In this document: piece by piece, positions 24,466-36,939 of the stretch
How positions within the stretch are numbered: position 1 is the stretch's first letter
How the letters are laid out: every line of letters starts with the position of its first letter
Assembly (NCBI GenBank): GCA_037179385.1
Contig: CM074195.1
Location: 7,486,938-7,550,937, forward strand
Direction: 5' to 3'
Source of the DNA: Holothuria scabra
Lineage: Eukaryota > Echinodermata > Holothuroidea > Aspidochirotida > Holothuriidae
Length of the DNA: 64,000 bases
Made by a program: the position numbers and the translations under genes
The notes under the pieces: model-generated
The model's database searches: none
Seen by the model: only the letters and a program-made list of their open reading frames with translations
Told to the model about the DNA's origin: nothing

Positions 24466-25252
24466 CAGTTCCGGTTTTTGGTAAGAATTGTTTCCGTTTG
24501 TGTCCGTTTCCAAACACGAAAAAGGTGGTCTGTTGGTGAGTGCTTACTCAAACTTACATCACCCGTTTTATCTGGTTCACGCGTCAGAAGGCACACACCA
24601 CCGCCCGACAGAAAATAGGCACGAAACCGGGCGGGGGAGGCAAGAGATCAGCCTGGAGAGGGAAGCCCCAGGCCTCACTCCGGCCCTTCGATAACAAACA
24701 GTCACCAACCAAACCGCTGCTGGAGAAAACGGTTGGGACATTCCGACGGTTGTATGTACCCTTCTTCGGGGCTACAGTAACTCCGTTGATGGTCCTTATT
24801 CAGGGCAGATTTAAAGAAAAAATGTCTTAGGTGTTTGGCCTTGTTGGTAAGTTACTTGTCGTCATATTTTTCCCCTTTTCAGTTATCCATCCTTCTTAGA
24901 GTGTTTGCCTGAGGTGGGGAGTTCTGATCAAGGTACAATCTCTGTATTTCTTTATATTTCTGAAAGCAATTGCCCCTTGTGCCAAAATGTGATTGCATTC
25001 TTAATGTTAAGGAGTGACTGCAAGCCGCCTATGTGTCACACGCTATGCAAAAAATATGAAGAGTTGAAGATTACATAATCAAAGTTTAATTTAAATGGGA
25101 ACAAAGGAAGGGATGTGAATTGTACAAGAAGCCTCAGAATATCACACTCTAAATGAAGCGAATAAATTTTGAATTTTAATTTCTGAGAAATGAATTTCGC
25201 TATGATGTGAAAGTTTAATACATAAGTTCCATTTTGCAAACTCTAAAATATA
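24466..25252. other. Intergenic, no feature seen
   Basis: Somewhat GC-richer around 24,590-24,740 (CGAAACCGGGCGGGGGAGG). No repeat partner or gene was recognised in the window. Confidence 0.4.
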
Positions 25253-25443
25253 TACACTGTAAAAAAATCTTGCCAAATGAGGCAGGAACCGAAATCTTGT
25301 CAAACATTTGACAAGATTTGTTTCAAACTTGTCTAGTAAAGGCTCAAAAATGAAATTATTCCTTTCATTTATGAGCCGAATCTAGTCAAATGTTTGACAT
25401 GATTCCGGTTCGTGCCCAAATTCATTAGGTTTTTTAGAGAGTA
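25253..25443. mobile_element. Small foldback MITE (TACACTGT end)
   Basis: 191 bp. The left part TACACTGTAAAAAAATCTTG plus GAACCGAAATCTTGTCAAAC mirrors the right part, which inverted begins TACTCTCTAAAAAACCTAAT and continues GAACCGGAATCATGTCAAAC. GTCAAACATTTGAC-type palindromes lie in both arms. Possible TA target duplication. Confidence 0.75.
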
Positions 25444-25778
25444 CGTTTAAAAATAAATATTCTTAAAGTTCTAAACTTTAGATGCACTTTTAGCCCTTAA
25501 GTACCCAGATCTCAAGTTCTCAATTTTACCTCCAATACTTTACCCAGTCAAAAGGATGATGCAGTTCAAGACAGTGTATTCGTACCTAACTCGGAGGGGT
25601 GAAACAAGACTAACCTAAATTGGTCTCATGTGGTCGGGAAGATTGATATTGTTGAAGGGGAGGAAAACTATGGTATTTGTGAACATTTGTTCTTTGGTTC
25701 ATTTGAAGAGGGGAAAGTTTGGGGGAAAAACTTGGATATTTGTGGCCTTTTGTTTAAATATTTTGGCTCATTACTCAA

Positions 25779-26034
25779 TTAAAGGGCAAGAGCAGTTGCC
25801 CCAAACATATTTTAAAGCGAAAACCAAATCCTACAAATTCCTTCTATTTCTGTTTAAAGCATCTTTCAACATACTCTAGTGCTTCAATACAATCAAGGCA
25901 ACGCAAACAGTTACTCCTAGGAAACGTAACAAGTGGCAGAAAAATGTTGTCACATGATCCCCAAGAGCCAATCATAAAATAGGACCGGGTTCTATACTAA
26001 ATTCAAATTAGAGTGACCGCATTCTCTCTCTTAA
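25779..26034. mobile_element. MITE family 2, copy 1
   Basis: Starts TTAAAGGGCAAGAGCAGTTG CCCC and contains AAAGCATCTTTCAACATACT, AAACAGTTACTCCTAGGAAA, ATGTTGTCACATGATCC and AGCCAATCAT. These correspond in order to the insertion at 53,658-53,908. The right end has decayed. The terminus TTAAAGGGC resembles that of MITE family 1. Confidence 0.75.
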
Positions 26035-26082
26035 CACTAAAATATGATTTTGAACGTAATCTGAGTACTTTTCCCTCTCCAC

Positions 26083-26139
26083 CCCCTGACTCTTCGGCGA
26101 AGGGACGAAACAAAACACATACTCCCGAAGGAGTTCTGG
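26083..26139 (-). repeat. U2-like SINE tail fragment
   Basis: Minus strand: AACTCCTTCGGGAGTATG then TTTCGTCCCTTCGCCGAAGA. This corresponds to the ACTCCTCCGGGAGTAAATG and CTTGGCTCTTCGCC parts of subfamily A. Confidence 0.65.
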
Positions 26140-27621
26140 AACAGATTGGACTTAAACCTTACTGAGTCGCCACCCTTTCAACGTTTATAAATCTACATCG
26201 AGGGACTGTGCTAGTATGCGTGTTAGCACTCGTGGCAGACTGATAGGAAACGCTACTACACGTGATCCTTACTAAAGGCCAAAGAGAGAAGACACAAACC
26301 CAAAGGCTGAGAACCTGAGAGCTATGTAACAAGGCTGTCTTACGGTGGAGAGAATACGTCACACTGACCGTGGCAGCTGTCTACAATACTGCATAGTACC
26401 CATAGTTCCTTGTCTCATTAGTTCCCCGTCTCAATAGTCCCCGTCTCACTGTGCCTCAGGTTTTCAAGGTGATCGAGCCCACTTATCCTAACTCTAATAC
26501 TAAATCCAGCCCTATTTCCAACTTTACCATTGCACATGCACGCTAACCTACAATCTTGCCCCCTTAACCTAATCTGAAAAACTTGGGGGCCTTTGGGGCA
26601 AAACAAACCAACACAGACAAATGCAGAAAGCTGTTTTTTCAATCAGTCGAGTACTGTTTTTTTTTTCGATAGAAAGAAGAATTGCCTACTCAGTATAGGT
26701 CTGCATTCAGTAAATAGGATAAATCAGGATGTAAAAGGATAAACCCCCCAAAATGGTCTAACGACTCATCATGTATGGCACAAGACGTACCCAGTGAGGA
26801 CTCCAAAATTCCCATTACAGAATTAGGCTCAGAAGGCTATGGATAGACCTCAGTGACGTCATAACTAGGCATTAGCAACCACCGTGCCATGCAACCCTAC
26901 ACGTACACATAGCGTTTCCCTTAAACATGGCCCACAAGATCCGATGAAAAGTCTCTATGATGGGGACAACACGGTGAAAGAAATTAAATTGGGAGTAAAT
27001 AATTTTTACCTAACTGACAAAAGTAAAGTTGCTAAATTGAATTAAGATTTAAAATTGTCAAAGAAAAACGCCAAAACGCCCCCCCAAAAAACGCCAAAAA
27101 AGATCTTTTACATAATAAACTCTTCTGTGGGCTGGACCTTGCAGAATACGCCCACCGTGTTTCCCGCCGGTCGTAAGTAACGATTGAAGTGGAGGGTTTG
27201 TATCATATTCAAACCACATTTGAAACCTTCAAAGTTTTATTGTTGGGGTGCCGTTAAACAGTTAAACCTCACCTAAGTCCCACATACTTCACTCCTTGTT
27301 CCAAAGGACGTGATCACAATATTTTCCACTTGGAACATAGGAGGGAATTCTAACACTCGGCAGAAATAACTTGTTGAATAAAAGTAAATTATTTTGAGTT
27401 TTTGAAAGTGACATCACAGCGGTTACATAGTAAAATAATTTCTCTCGCCGTACGATAGTACATGGTAATAAAAAATAATACCTTACATGGACTCTCGGAG
27501 TCACCAAAATAACGTTGAACTCAAGTATCCTTTTCACCCTTAATTCTGATTATAACTGATAAGGTCTGTGACACTGCTTAGCCACAAGATTTAAATGGGT
27601 CTTATTTAAAATGATTAACTC
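26140..27621. other. Intergenic, no gene recognised
   Basis: Several small open frames with no family resemblance. TGACGTCA-like sites occur singly (26,852-26,859) and are not interpretable on their own. Confidence 0.4.
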
Positions 27622-27775
27622 GGACCCAGTGACGGGGTCAGAATGTCACAATTGGACGGGGCAAACTGAGGACAATGGAAAATTTGCGGATCCAAAACAC
27701 CCGCTACTGCGCTCGGGGGTCCAGGGGACGAAGTCCTCGGAAGCTCTGATTGGTCTTAATCTCCCATTACGCTTT
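27622..27775 (+). repeat. Dispersed GC-rich repeat, copy 1
   Basis: Blocks AGAATGTCACAATTG, CTGAGGACAATGGAAAA, GGTCCAGGGG-CGAAG and GGAAGCTCTG are shared in order with 49,010-49,290. The element class is not recognised. Confidence 0.7.
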
Positions 27776-27843
27776 TAGGAATGACGTTCATCTATGATAA
27801 AAAAGATTGTTTCACATAAATAAACCCCACACCATCTGCATGA

Positions 27844-28100
27844 TCCAGTGGTTGGTGCATGGTTCAGTGGCATAAGACTTGCAGTCAGGAGACTGGGAGT
27901 TCAATTCCTGGCTGAGTCATACCGAAGACTTTAAAAATGGAACCTGCTGCCATTGTGCTTGGTGCTTAGCTTAAGCAGTGGAGTAAGGAAAACAAGCCAG
28001 TGAGCCACAACTGGAAAAAAGGGCGTGGTCGGCTCGACTTGAACCAATTGGTTGGAAACTGGGCCGTACAACTCCATCTAACTCACCTCTTTAGGAATGT
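27844..28100 (+). repeat. tRNA-derived SINE, copy 1
   Basis: A tRNA-like head has an A box in GGTTCAGTGGCATAAGAC, anticodon-loop sequence CTTGCAG and B box AGTTCAATTCC. Then follow CCGAAGACTTTAAAAATGGA, GTGAGCCACAACTGGAAAAA and AACCAATTGGTTGGAAACTG. The body repeats at 34,536-35,340 and, inverted, at 15,205-15,310. The anticodon reads as TGC, but the parent tRNA is uncertain. This copy provides the uninterrupted target for the MITE at 34,731. Confidence 0.8.
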
Positions 28101-29740
28101 AGAATTACCTAATCCTTTTTGTTTGATATTGACCAAACGTATTTTTACACTTTTGCCCCAGCTCCATCCCCTGGAAAAAAGGAAATTCTCCCAATCAATA
28201 TTTTGTCTGCCTACGGGACTTTCTGCCGGCCACGCTGTCAATTTGACCTTATTTTATAAACTTTGATTATCTAACTATTTTTACCACTTGAGCAGTGTTT
28301 CATAAATTTATTAGTAATCCCTCAATTAAACAATAAAAACAAAGAAAAAGTTTTCGCCATGGAGGTTGAAAAGGCTGTTTCGCAGTCGTATTGACTTTTC
28401 CGCAATTTGACAAACACTCTCTGGCTGTCGTTACAAATCACATCCTTTAAACCCCGCCACCGCCTGTTTAGAGGTCATTGGTGGCATTTTTCGCTACTCT
28501 TGAATTGCTAATATCACCTAATTCATTGATGATATCAGCAAATCATTCGTTGATAATAACAATTCGGGACCTCATGTCATCAATTAATCAGAAATACGTT
28601 GGAATTGCCATTTTGATGATATCAATAATTTATTCAAGTGCTCAGGGGGTCGATTTGATTTTGGAAATGGGGAGATATCTGTCCTAAAACGATTCTCCTA
28701 TCCTGATAAGGTGTTCTTAGAAAAGGGGTCAAAATGCAAAAAGGTGCCAAATGTTTCAATATTTGGGGTACTCTGAAAATTCCAATATGATAAGGTTGAA
28801 AAAGGGATCTTCCGAAATACAGGAGAGAGGCTAGAATTTCTCAGCGTTGCATTTTCGTGTTCTGCGATGGGAATCACAGCTACAATATTTGCGGACCTTT
28901 AACGGTGATTTGACCCAATATGCCGGTCGAAAGCGTTACAGCTAGATAGAACTGAAGATGAATGCATCCGAAGCGCGCGAAAATTTTCGAAGTTGGAGAA
29001 AGAGTTGACGAACGAATTACGTCCTAGGCATACCAATGTCTTCATGTCGTTTATGGTTACCTTACTTTTGAATTTCATGTTACAAAAGATGAAAGAAAAA
29101 TGTGTTAGCGTCCCCTCCTCTCAAAAAAGTGGAGGGGACGATCCCTCGGCCAATCGAAGCCCGCTGCTTGTGCTGCTATTACCAACTGATCATCAGCAAA
29201 CGGTGCCCAACAAACGAATCGTTAAATGTGGTGCAATCGGCCATTTATTGCTGATATGAACTATAACTTTGACTTATAAGCAAAATAATTGGCGATTTCA
29301 GAAATCATTTGACGGTTTCAGAAAGCAATTGTAAATAACATCAAATGAATTTCTGCTGGCACTATTTCATTGTTGATATTATCAAACAGCAAATTAAAAG
29401 TAAAACCGCTGGCCTTACGGCCGTCTATTGCTTACTCGGAAAAACGTTTCTGCACCTCTACATTTCACTCCGTATTATTAGTTTCTGTTACACTCACGAA
29501 CTACTAACATAAAGAAATGTACACCTGCCCGCCATTGTACACCTTTGCCAGGGAAGACTGAGAAGAATCGTGGTAAGAGAGACATCATTTAACTTGTGTT
29601 TGTTTTACTCTTGAGGTAGGTTGTTGAAATCCTGAAAGGCATCGCAATGCATAATCAGATAGAAGTATCAGGATCGGGACAGAATGGCTGCAAGATGCAG
29701 TCCGCTCCCCTTGTTCAAAAGCTTCAGTTCCCTTCAAGTA
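28101..29740. other. Intergenic, no gene recognised
   Basis: A GTCCCCTCCTCTCAAAAAAG segment near 29,109 resembles 47,930-47,960 and may be a fragment of a shared repeat. Otherwise nothing is recognised. Confidence 0.4.
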
Positions 29741-29815
29741 CGGGCATTCACAGCTGCTTTTTTGGAGTGAATATTTGGTTCCGCCGAACGGCTCTTTTCC
29801 AGAAAGTGGGGATAA
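29741..29815 (+). repeat. U2-like SINE tail, diverged
   Basis: TATTTGGTTCCGCCGAACGG then CTCTTTTCCAGAAAGTGGGG corresponds to the tail hairpin region of subfamily B. The hairpin is decayed. Confidence 0.55.
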
Positions 29816-30026
29816 ATTAAGAAAAAGTTGCTTGTTGTGGCTGTTAAGAGTGCCTAAGATGTTAAGTTTTGGCAGATTGGCTCATTTCACTCGGTCGTGA
29901 AAACTTGTTTTAAGCTTAATCAATGTTTTCTTCGTTGTCGAGTTCTTTTATGTGTTGTTAGAAAACATGTACTGCAGGCAACAAGCTGTGGATCTACAAC
30001 ATTTTCCGTCTTCAAGTTGATCCGTA

Positions 30027-31434
30027 TGGCACGCCAAAAGGCTCACCTTACATGATGATGTACTAAAATTATACGTACATGTACCAAAAATATAAGATGA
30101 TGTGCTAACTTCATACGATCATGATGTAAACTTACACCATCATATACTAAAACCATAAGTTCATTATGCTAAATGTAACGATGAACATGTGAAAACACAC
30201 GTTGTACATCTAAAAACACATGTTGTACATGTAAAAACGTAAGATCATCATGTTATTTTTGCCCCTTCCGCATGCCATACTGAGTGAGCCTTCGGCTTAC
30301 CAGAAGTCCGCCGAAAAGCTCACCGACATACGATGATCATCTTAACTTATGCGATGTAGTAAAAGTACACGTTCATGTACTAACTGCTTACGATGATGTA
30401 CAATGATTGCATACGTACGTGTACTGAATTCATACGATCATGTACTAAATGTATACGTTCATGTACCGAAGGGGCCCATGTTGGTATCGAATGGTAATAG
30501 GCCCCTGTCAATACCAAGGCCTTTGTTGCCCACAATGGGGTCCTGGGTCCAAAACTTGTGATCTACTAACATCTGCAATGTATTGACCCTTAATACTTCA
30601 ACTTGTCATGTCAAGTGAATATCCAGGCCTACCCGTCGCCAATAGACCCAATGATGATTCGGTAGTTCCGGTTCTTGAACTAGGTTTCTCTATCAACAGG
30701 GCCAATAATTTTGCTGTAAGGCCCCGGGCCATCTTATATCACGGAAATTAGAAAAAAAAAACTTTTAATTCTCGTTAGTGGATTTAATAATGCAATGTAC
30801 CATCGAAATTTCCAATCGAATCAAAAGTTCCACAGGTCGTAGCTCCAACATTAATTTTTGGGGCCCTTAATATAGACAGCGGCCTATTACCATTCGATAC
30901 CTACATGGGCCCCGTCGGTACATGAACATATACATTTAGTACATGATCGTATGAATTCAGTACATGCACGTATGCAATAAGTACATGTACGTATGCAATC
31001 AGTAAATGTACGTATGCAGTCAGTACATGATCGTATTCAATCAGTACATGATCGTATGCAGTCGTTGTATATCATCGTAAAGAGTACATGAACGTGTACT
31101 TTTACTAAATCACATGAGTTTAGATGATTATCGAATGTCGGTGAGCCTTTCGGCGGACTTCTGGTACGCCGAAAGGCTCACTCAGTGTGGCATGAGAAAG
31201 GGGCAATTATAACATGCTGATAATACATTTTTACATGTACAACATGTGTTTTCGATGTATGTGTGATTTTACATTTACATTGTGACATTTAACATGATGA
31301 ACTTATGGTTTTAGTATATGATGGTGTAAATTTACATCATGATCGTATGAAGTTAGTACATCATCTTATATTTTTGGTACATGAACGTATTATTTATGTA
31401 CATCATCATATGCGGTGAGCCTTTTGGCGTGCAA
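30027..31434. mobile_element. Mutator-like foldback element, 1,408 bp, with perfect 10-bp target duplication
   Basis: The direct repeat TTGATCCGTA lies at 30017-30026 and 31435-31444. The ends TGGCACGCCAAAAGGCTCAC and, inverted, TTGCACGCCAAAAGGCTCAC continue into arms of about 450 to 540 bp, which share GATCATGATGTAAA, CCGCCGAA-AGCTCACCGACAT and GTATCGAATGGTAATAGGCC. The unpaired core is about 380 bp. Each arm carries an array of near-palindromic words (TACATGATCGTATG, GTACATGAACGTA). No ORF is present, so it is non-autonomous. The 9 to 10-bp duplication and long inverted ends suit Mutator-like elements; the superfamily is inferred from those features alone. Confidence 0.9.
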
Positions 31435-31657
31435 TTGATCCGTACCTTGTAAGTGGGACTGAGTAACAACACAACTGCCAGTGGAAGTATTTTGCTGTCT
31501 ACAAGCATATTATATGCGAGTTGACCTGAAAACAAGAAATCGTGATTATTTTTTAACGCGCAGCTTTCCATGAGGGATTTTAGTCACCGACGTATGCAAA
31601 ATGTTCATGATGACTTTCAAAGCTTATTAGCTTTTCCACCCTCCCCACAACCTTCTT

Positions 31658-31964
31658 CAGGGAAAAAACCTCTCACCCCAAACTACAATTGCGGTACGGG
31701 GATACCAAATTCTCAATTGGCTCAGATCTTCAATTGACAGCTAATTCAAACATTGCAGAGTTCCAAAGCTTAATATATTTCACAGCACGAATGATACTGA
31801 GAGTGTTTTGATTACATAAAATGAGTTCTTCTTTACTCAACTTGAAGCAATAAACTGACATTGTGTCTGGATGAGCATAAATTCCAGATAATTGTTGGAG
31901 GGGCTTAAGCAAGAAGGTTCGGAGAATTGGTACTGTTTGGGGTGAGAGAATTACGACCTTTAAA
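31658..31964 (+). repeat. MITE family 1, copy d
   Basis: Nearly complete: CCTCTCACCCCAAACTACAA at the left, GAAGCAATAAACTGACATTG and GGAGGGGCTTAAGCAAGAAG inside, TTTGGGGTGAGAGAATTACG at the right. Terminal inverted repeats are visible (CTCACCCCAAAC with GTTTGGGGTGAG). Confidence 0.8.
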
Positions 31965-32194
31965 TTCACCCTCATGCAGACACAACCTCAGTTTATATTT
32001 CTTCAGGTTGAGTACAGGAAATCTGAAATGTGTGTAATCAAAACACTCTCAGGACACTTCATGGTTCATACTGTGTAATATATAAGCTTTGGTGCTCTGT
32101 ATTGTTTGAACCAGCAGTCATTCAAATAGCTGATGCAACTTTTACCCCCTACAATTTGAAGTGTAGTTTGGGGTGAGAGGATTGGCCCTTTTAA
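31965..32194 (-). repeat. MITE family 1, copy e, tail to tail with copy d
   Basis: Runs from CACCCTCATGCAGACACAAC through AAACACTCTCAGGACAC and GTTTGAACCAGCAGTCA to TTTGGGGTGAGAGGATTGGC and TTTTAA. It is in opposite orientation to copy d and directly abuts it. Confidence 0.75.
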
Positions 32195-34535
32195 AGTGAT
32201 TTGATTTCCTTGAAAAACAAAATTTCTTGAAAAAGTGCTTGATTTTTATCCACAAAAAGTGTACAAACCCTGCATAGAGATTGAAACTCTCGATTCTGTA
32301 AATGTATGTTAATGAATAGCCCTTCATTGTGATTATTTGAAGAGAAACTATTTCAGTCATTAATGACTTGCAACAGGCACATCTTAAAATATTCCCAGTC
32401 CATGATATTATTTCCATGCATGGTCTGACAGCTGATTATTTTTCTCTGTTGTTGGTTTTTCAATCCATCGGTCCTCAGATGAATGGAATTTTGCCTGCAG
32501 TGGTTCATACTGCAGAGGGTTTAACAAAAAATAATGTTGGTATCAGAGTCATTCATAGACATGCTACTTTGACAACCACTTTGTTCCCATCCTCCGGTTT
32601 TTTTTTCTTTGCAAACAGCAGCAGTTGAAGGGAGATAAGAAAATTTTGAGATTTAGCTGTTGCTATAAACAAGTTTTTTTCTTTCTTTTTCTTTTTTTTT
32701 TTTGGGGGGGGGGGATGTTCTTGAACTTTCAATGCATGGTGTCTACAAGTTCCCTCCTTTCACATTCTGTTTTCTGTACCCATATATACCCTAGCTCTCC
32801 TTCCAATCCCATTCTTTGGTCATGCTCCAGTCATCAAGGATCTCCACACACTAGCTCCATATACAGTATATAAATATGTCAAACAATGTTAAAAAGAAAA
32901 CGCTGGCTATTTGTTCCTTTCACTTACCTCTGATGAATTCACTCAATTTTGCATCATATGACTACATGCAGTACAAAGGTATTTTGAAAAATCTGTAGTA
33001 CTAGAGTTACAAAGTTTAGTTTAGTTAATTGGTTGCTAGCTGAGTAAAGTATGATTAGAAGTGTTTGTGTTAAATTAAGTAGAGTGGAAATGCCTTGTCA
33101 GTGGATCCCAGTCAATTCCATTCATTGCAGCTGGTCACCAAGTTTTGTATCACAGCATGAGTTAATTGCTGTATGATGAACTCCATGGTTACTGCATTGT
33201 GTTGCCTCATACTTTATCAGGAAGTAGTACCGGCAGTTGTTCACATCATAGTCACTGTGCTGCAATTAATAAGTGGAAGATAAAGTTGCTTACTTCTGGA
33301 GAAATTCCATCAATTGTGAGGTTATCTTATCAGGGTTTGGGGTCATTTATGCGTAGCGAATTAGACAAACTTTTGGTAAGGGCCGAAATCTGTTATGTTT
33401 GCATTTGTGTCGCGTGATTACTAGCCTGCGCAGCGCCTCTGTTGCTGCCGCCACTCTGGCTAGTTTTTGTAGAGATGAGCTGAGAGCAAAAACTTCGTCC
33501 GCTCCGAGAACTACCTGATTACTGGTCTCGGCAGGGACGTCTTGAAAAAGATGGAGGTTTTCTTCTGTGATAAAGGTTTGAATATTTAGATACCCTCCAA
33601 TGCAATAAGGTAGTTCAATTATATATTTTCAGAAATCGATCGGAAGACCATTGCCCCTGTCTCACTCTCCCCCTTCAGCCGGCTAAGGCAATAGAATGAG
33701 ACTTTTCCCATGCGAGGGAAAGAGCATACCTACTAATAACCACGTTCTTTGTGTCCCAACCTTAATTGGTGTTGAACACTCGGGTTGACCATGTTTAGCA
33801 GGGAATCATTTTATTTAAACCTCCTTTATCTGAAGTATGATGGTAGCAGTTGCATAAAACTTCTTCCGTTTGCTTCCGCTCTTCAGTTCTCGATCCGCAG
33901 TTTATCGATTACATCTCATCAATCCACACACGCCGTAGGATAGCGAGCGGAAAATTGGTTTTCAGGTAAAATTTAAGTTTGTTTCAAATACATGGTTATA
34001 TTTTTATAAATAAGGTTAGGACTACTTGGTTCACAAGAATGTGACATGAACTTTCGAATCCCGTTCCAGAATTATAGCCTACCGTAGAAACGGGTCCAAA
34101 TTTGCACTTTGCCTGGAATTGATCGTGTGACGAATTTCCAAGAAGTTGATTGGTTCATATGATATCAATAAAAATTCCACTTTCTTAAGACAAAAAATCA
34201 CACCTTTTGCTGTCAGAAAAAAGTATGAAATCCAATAGCTCTCTTTTTAACTCAATCAAAATTTATTCGATTGAAAAATCCGGTGAGGGGGTACGGGGAG
34301 TAACGTCGATCGTTACTTGAACGTGGGGGACATGGTCACTTCCATCAAAATTTCACTTCTTAAAAAAAGTCAATAGGTGTATATCCAAAATGCAGAGGCG
34401 GAAATGTCCCCTGTTCCCCAAGGTTGCGTCAATGGATGGGTCAAATAATTCGGGGTTTATCACTGATCGTTTCATGTCATCTTCACACATGCTTCGATCT
34501 GTCTTTCAATGCAAGTACAAACCGTCAAGTAAATC
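32195..34535. other. Intergenic, no gene recognised
   Basis: A T-run followed by a G-run lies at 32,685-32,714. Open frames of 83 to 86 codons at 32,368 and 33,166 lack recognisable motifs or convincing splice context. Confidence 0.4.
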
Positions 34536-35340
34536 TAGGGATTCCCTGCATGGTCAATGGGTAAGAACATCCTACTTGCAACCGGGTGTGATCTGGAATT
34601 CGACTCCTGGCAGGGTCGAACCGAAGGCTTTAAAAATGGAACCCAGTTTGGTGCTAAGTATAAACAATGGGGTAGGGGAAGAAACCAGTGAGCCACAACT
34701 GGAAAAAAGCCCGTGGCCAGCACGACTTAAAGTGAAACCTTAAGTCAAAAATTCAAAAAGATTTATTAAAGACCATGAAAAATAAATTCTAAAAGTCCAA
34801 ATTCAATCTTCACAGGACATTCCTGAGCTGAGATATTAAATGTTGAAGTTTATTCACTCAAATTAAATGGTACATTGCGCATACTTTGCGTCATTCTTGT
34901 ACTACTCAAATTACAATCTTTGTATTTCTATGTTTTTCCGAACATTACTGCACCTTGTCCCAAGGTGTCATAGCACTCTTACTCTTATGAGGTGATGTAA
35001 TTAATTAAGCCCTCCTTGTGTAACACGATATGCAAGCAAACAGGAAGTGTTCAAGGTCATAGAAACATTTTTAATTTTTAAGGCAAACAAAGCATTTTAT
35101 GTGATTTGTACAACAAGAAAGTCACAAATTATTGCGCAATAGATCAATTTGTTTTAAGTGAATAAACTTCAACATTTATATCTCAGCTCAGGAATGACAT
35201 AAGAAGATGGGAGTTGGACTGTTAAAATTCAATTTTCATTTTCTTAAATATATATTTTTGAATATTTTGACTTAAGGTACACTTTAAACCAATTAGTTAG
35301 AAACTGAGTCTTAAATCTCAGTCTAATTAACAAACTATAA
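34536..35340 (+). repeat. tRNA-derived SINE, copy 2, interrupted by a TTAA MITE
   Basis: Head GCATGGTCAATGGGTAAGAA, ACTTGCAACCGGG and B box GAATTCGACTCC; body CCGAAGGCTTTAAAAATGGA and GTGAGCCACAACTGGAAAAA. It resumes after the insertion with AACCAATTAGTTAGAAACTG. The uninterrupted copy is at 27,844. Confidence 0.8.
34731..35283. mobile_element. TTAA-flanked foldback MITE, 553 bp
   Basis: TTAA lies on both sides (34727-34730 and 35284-35287). The left end AGTGAAACCTTAAGTCAAAA and inverted right end AGTGTACCTTAAGTCAAAAT match, and the arms continue with CTGAGCTGAGATAT-AAATG and GTTGAAGTTTATTCACT. Removing the insert plus one TTAA restores CGACTTAAACCAATTAGTT, colinear with SINE copy 1 (CGACTTGAACCAATTGGTT). 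TTAA specificity is typical of piggyBac-type transposases, but the ends are not recognisably piggyBac. Confidence 0.9.
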
Positions 35341-36939
35341 CTCTTTTCGATGAAGGAACCCTTGTTACCTTAGCAAAATACAGCAGTTGAATAAACCATG
35401 CAGACGCATTTCCGCATGCTAATATTTTCACGTGGTACGAATAGCCAAATCGACTTTTCAGAAACTTTTAATTTATTTCAAAGCATAGAAAAGGTTTCAA
35501 TTTAGATTAAATGTAGTCACTAAATCAGTGACGGATATGTTCTTTCTTGAACCGGTGTCAAAAGGATCTAACAAACGGTCGAAAAGCTATTTTGGAATTA
35601 TTGGTATTTTTGACAAAAAAATCCCCTCGGCTCTACATCATACGCGAACCGAATCTGTAGTCTCTCGCTAATCTCTTACTCACCGAAGTCTTTAAACGTT
35701 TACAGAGACTTGGCTAAAGGGCTTATGCACCTACGTCACTGCGTTGCACATCTCTCGGTTTTTCCATCCAGGCGTCCGTTTTACAACAATTGTTGCCAAG
35801 GTGCTGTTGTGAGCACATTTCGGTAACACCACGACTACCTTTAATCTTTTCCATCCAGTGGAACGCGCTGACCTTACGTGCATAATCTCAATATGCAGAC
35901 GTTTTTCATATGACGTCATACTCCCCTGCCGCCATGTTGAGGTACATGTAACTACGTAGTAGACCACACTCGACGCGCTTGCTCTATGAATGTGTATACA
36001 GCAGTGTACACTGTGCAGTGCATTCTTCACAAAGCCAAGTGTATTTGGCATGACTATCCTCCAGCATGGACGATCGGTGATGTGTTTGCAAAACCTCTCA
36101 TGCTATCATATTAACAGACTTCCAACGGCAACAAAATAAAAGTTTTCCCTCATAAACTTTGACAGAGCCTTCCACCCAGAAAAAAATTCTGGTTACTCCA
36201 CTGGTGTCATATACGATAACCCCCCCCCCCCCCACACACACACACACACACACACACGTTTCTCTGCTAAAGATCCTCCTCAACGAAAACTGAAAAAACT
36301 CGCAATATAACACATCGCCTTCTCTGTTGACCATTCTACATTAATGAGGTAAATCCTCCACACAAATGGAAACAAGGCTAAAAAGGGGGTTGAGGAAAAC
36401 ACTATTGAATGAAAACATCCAAATTTTTGCCAAATCTGTGTATTCTGGTTACTCTGTTTGTCAATCGGTTTCGATGTGTAATTCTCAAGGCAGTAGCAGA
36501 TGAATCTACATTTCTAACCTACACTGCAAAACCCACGACATGCCCAATATGGTGGCAAGTTTCCTGATAGGGGTGCCAGTAACCTGAAGTCCCGGAACAG
36601 AAGATGAATCTCCAAAAATACGACGAGCAGAAATATTCTGCACGAAAAGCTTGTATTCAATTGCTAAGCAAAACTAATTTATATTTTATTGGAAAAACAG
36701 GCAGAAATCTTATTTTTATCTTGTTTATAAGATTTAAAAAATTGGTAAGTTTCAAGGAAAATTTGAGTTCTTTATTGGATGAAATGAAGTTCCTATTGGC
36801 GAAACCATATTGTAGGACAACTGAGAGCTCGGTAACGCTCAGATGACATGCGCGAATCCAGACATTCCAATAAGGGGGAGGGGGTTGAACTCAGAGAAAA
36901 CGGGTAATGGGGACGTTAGTCGTGATTCTCTACCTGAAA
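35341..36939. other. Intergenic; one C/CA microsatellite
   Basis: (C)n then (CA)n at 36,220-36,257. The 106-codon open frame at 35,731-36,051 (minus) is featureless. No gene seen. Confidence 0.45.
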
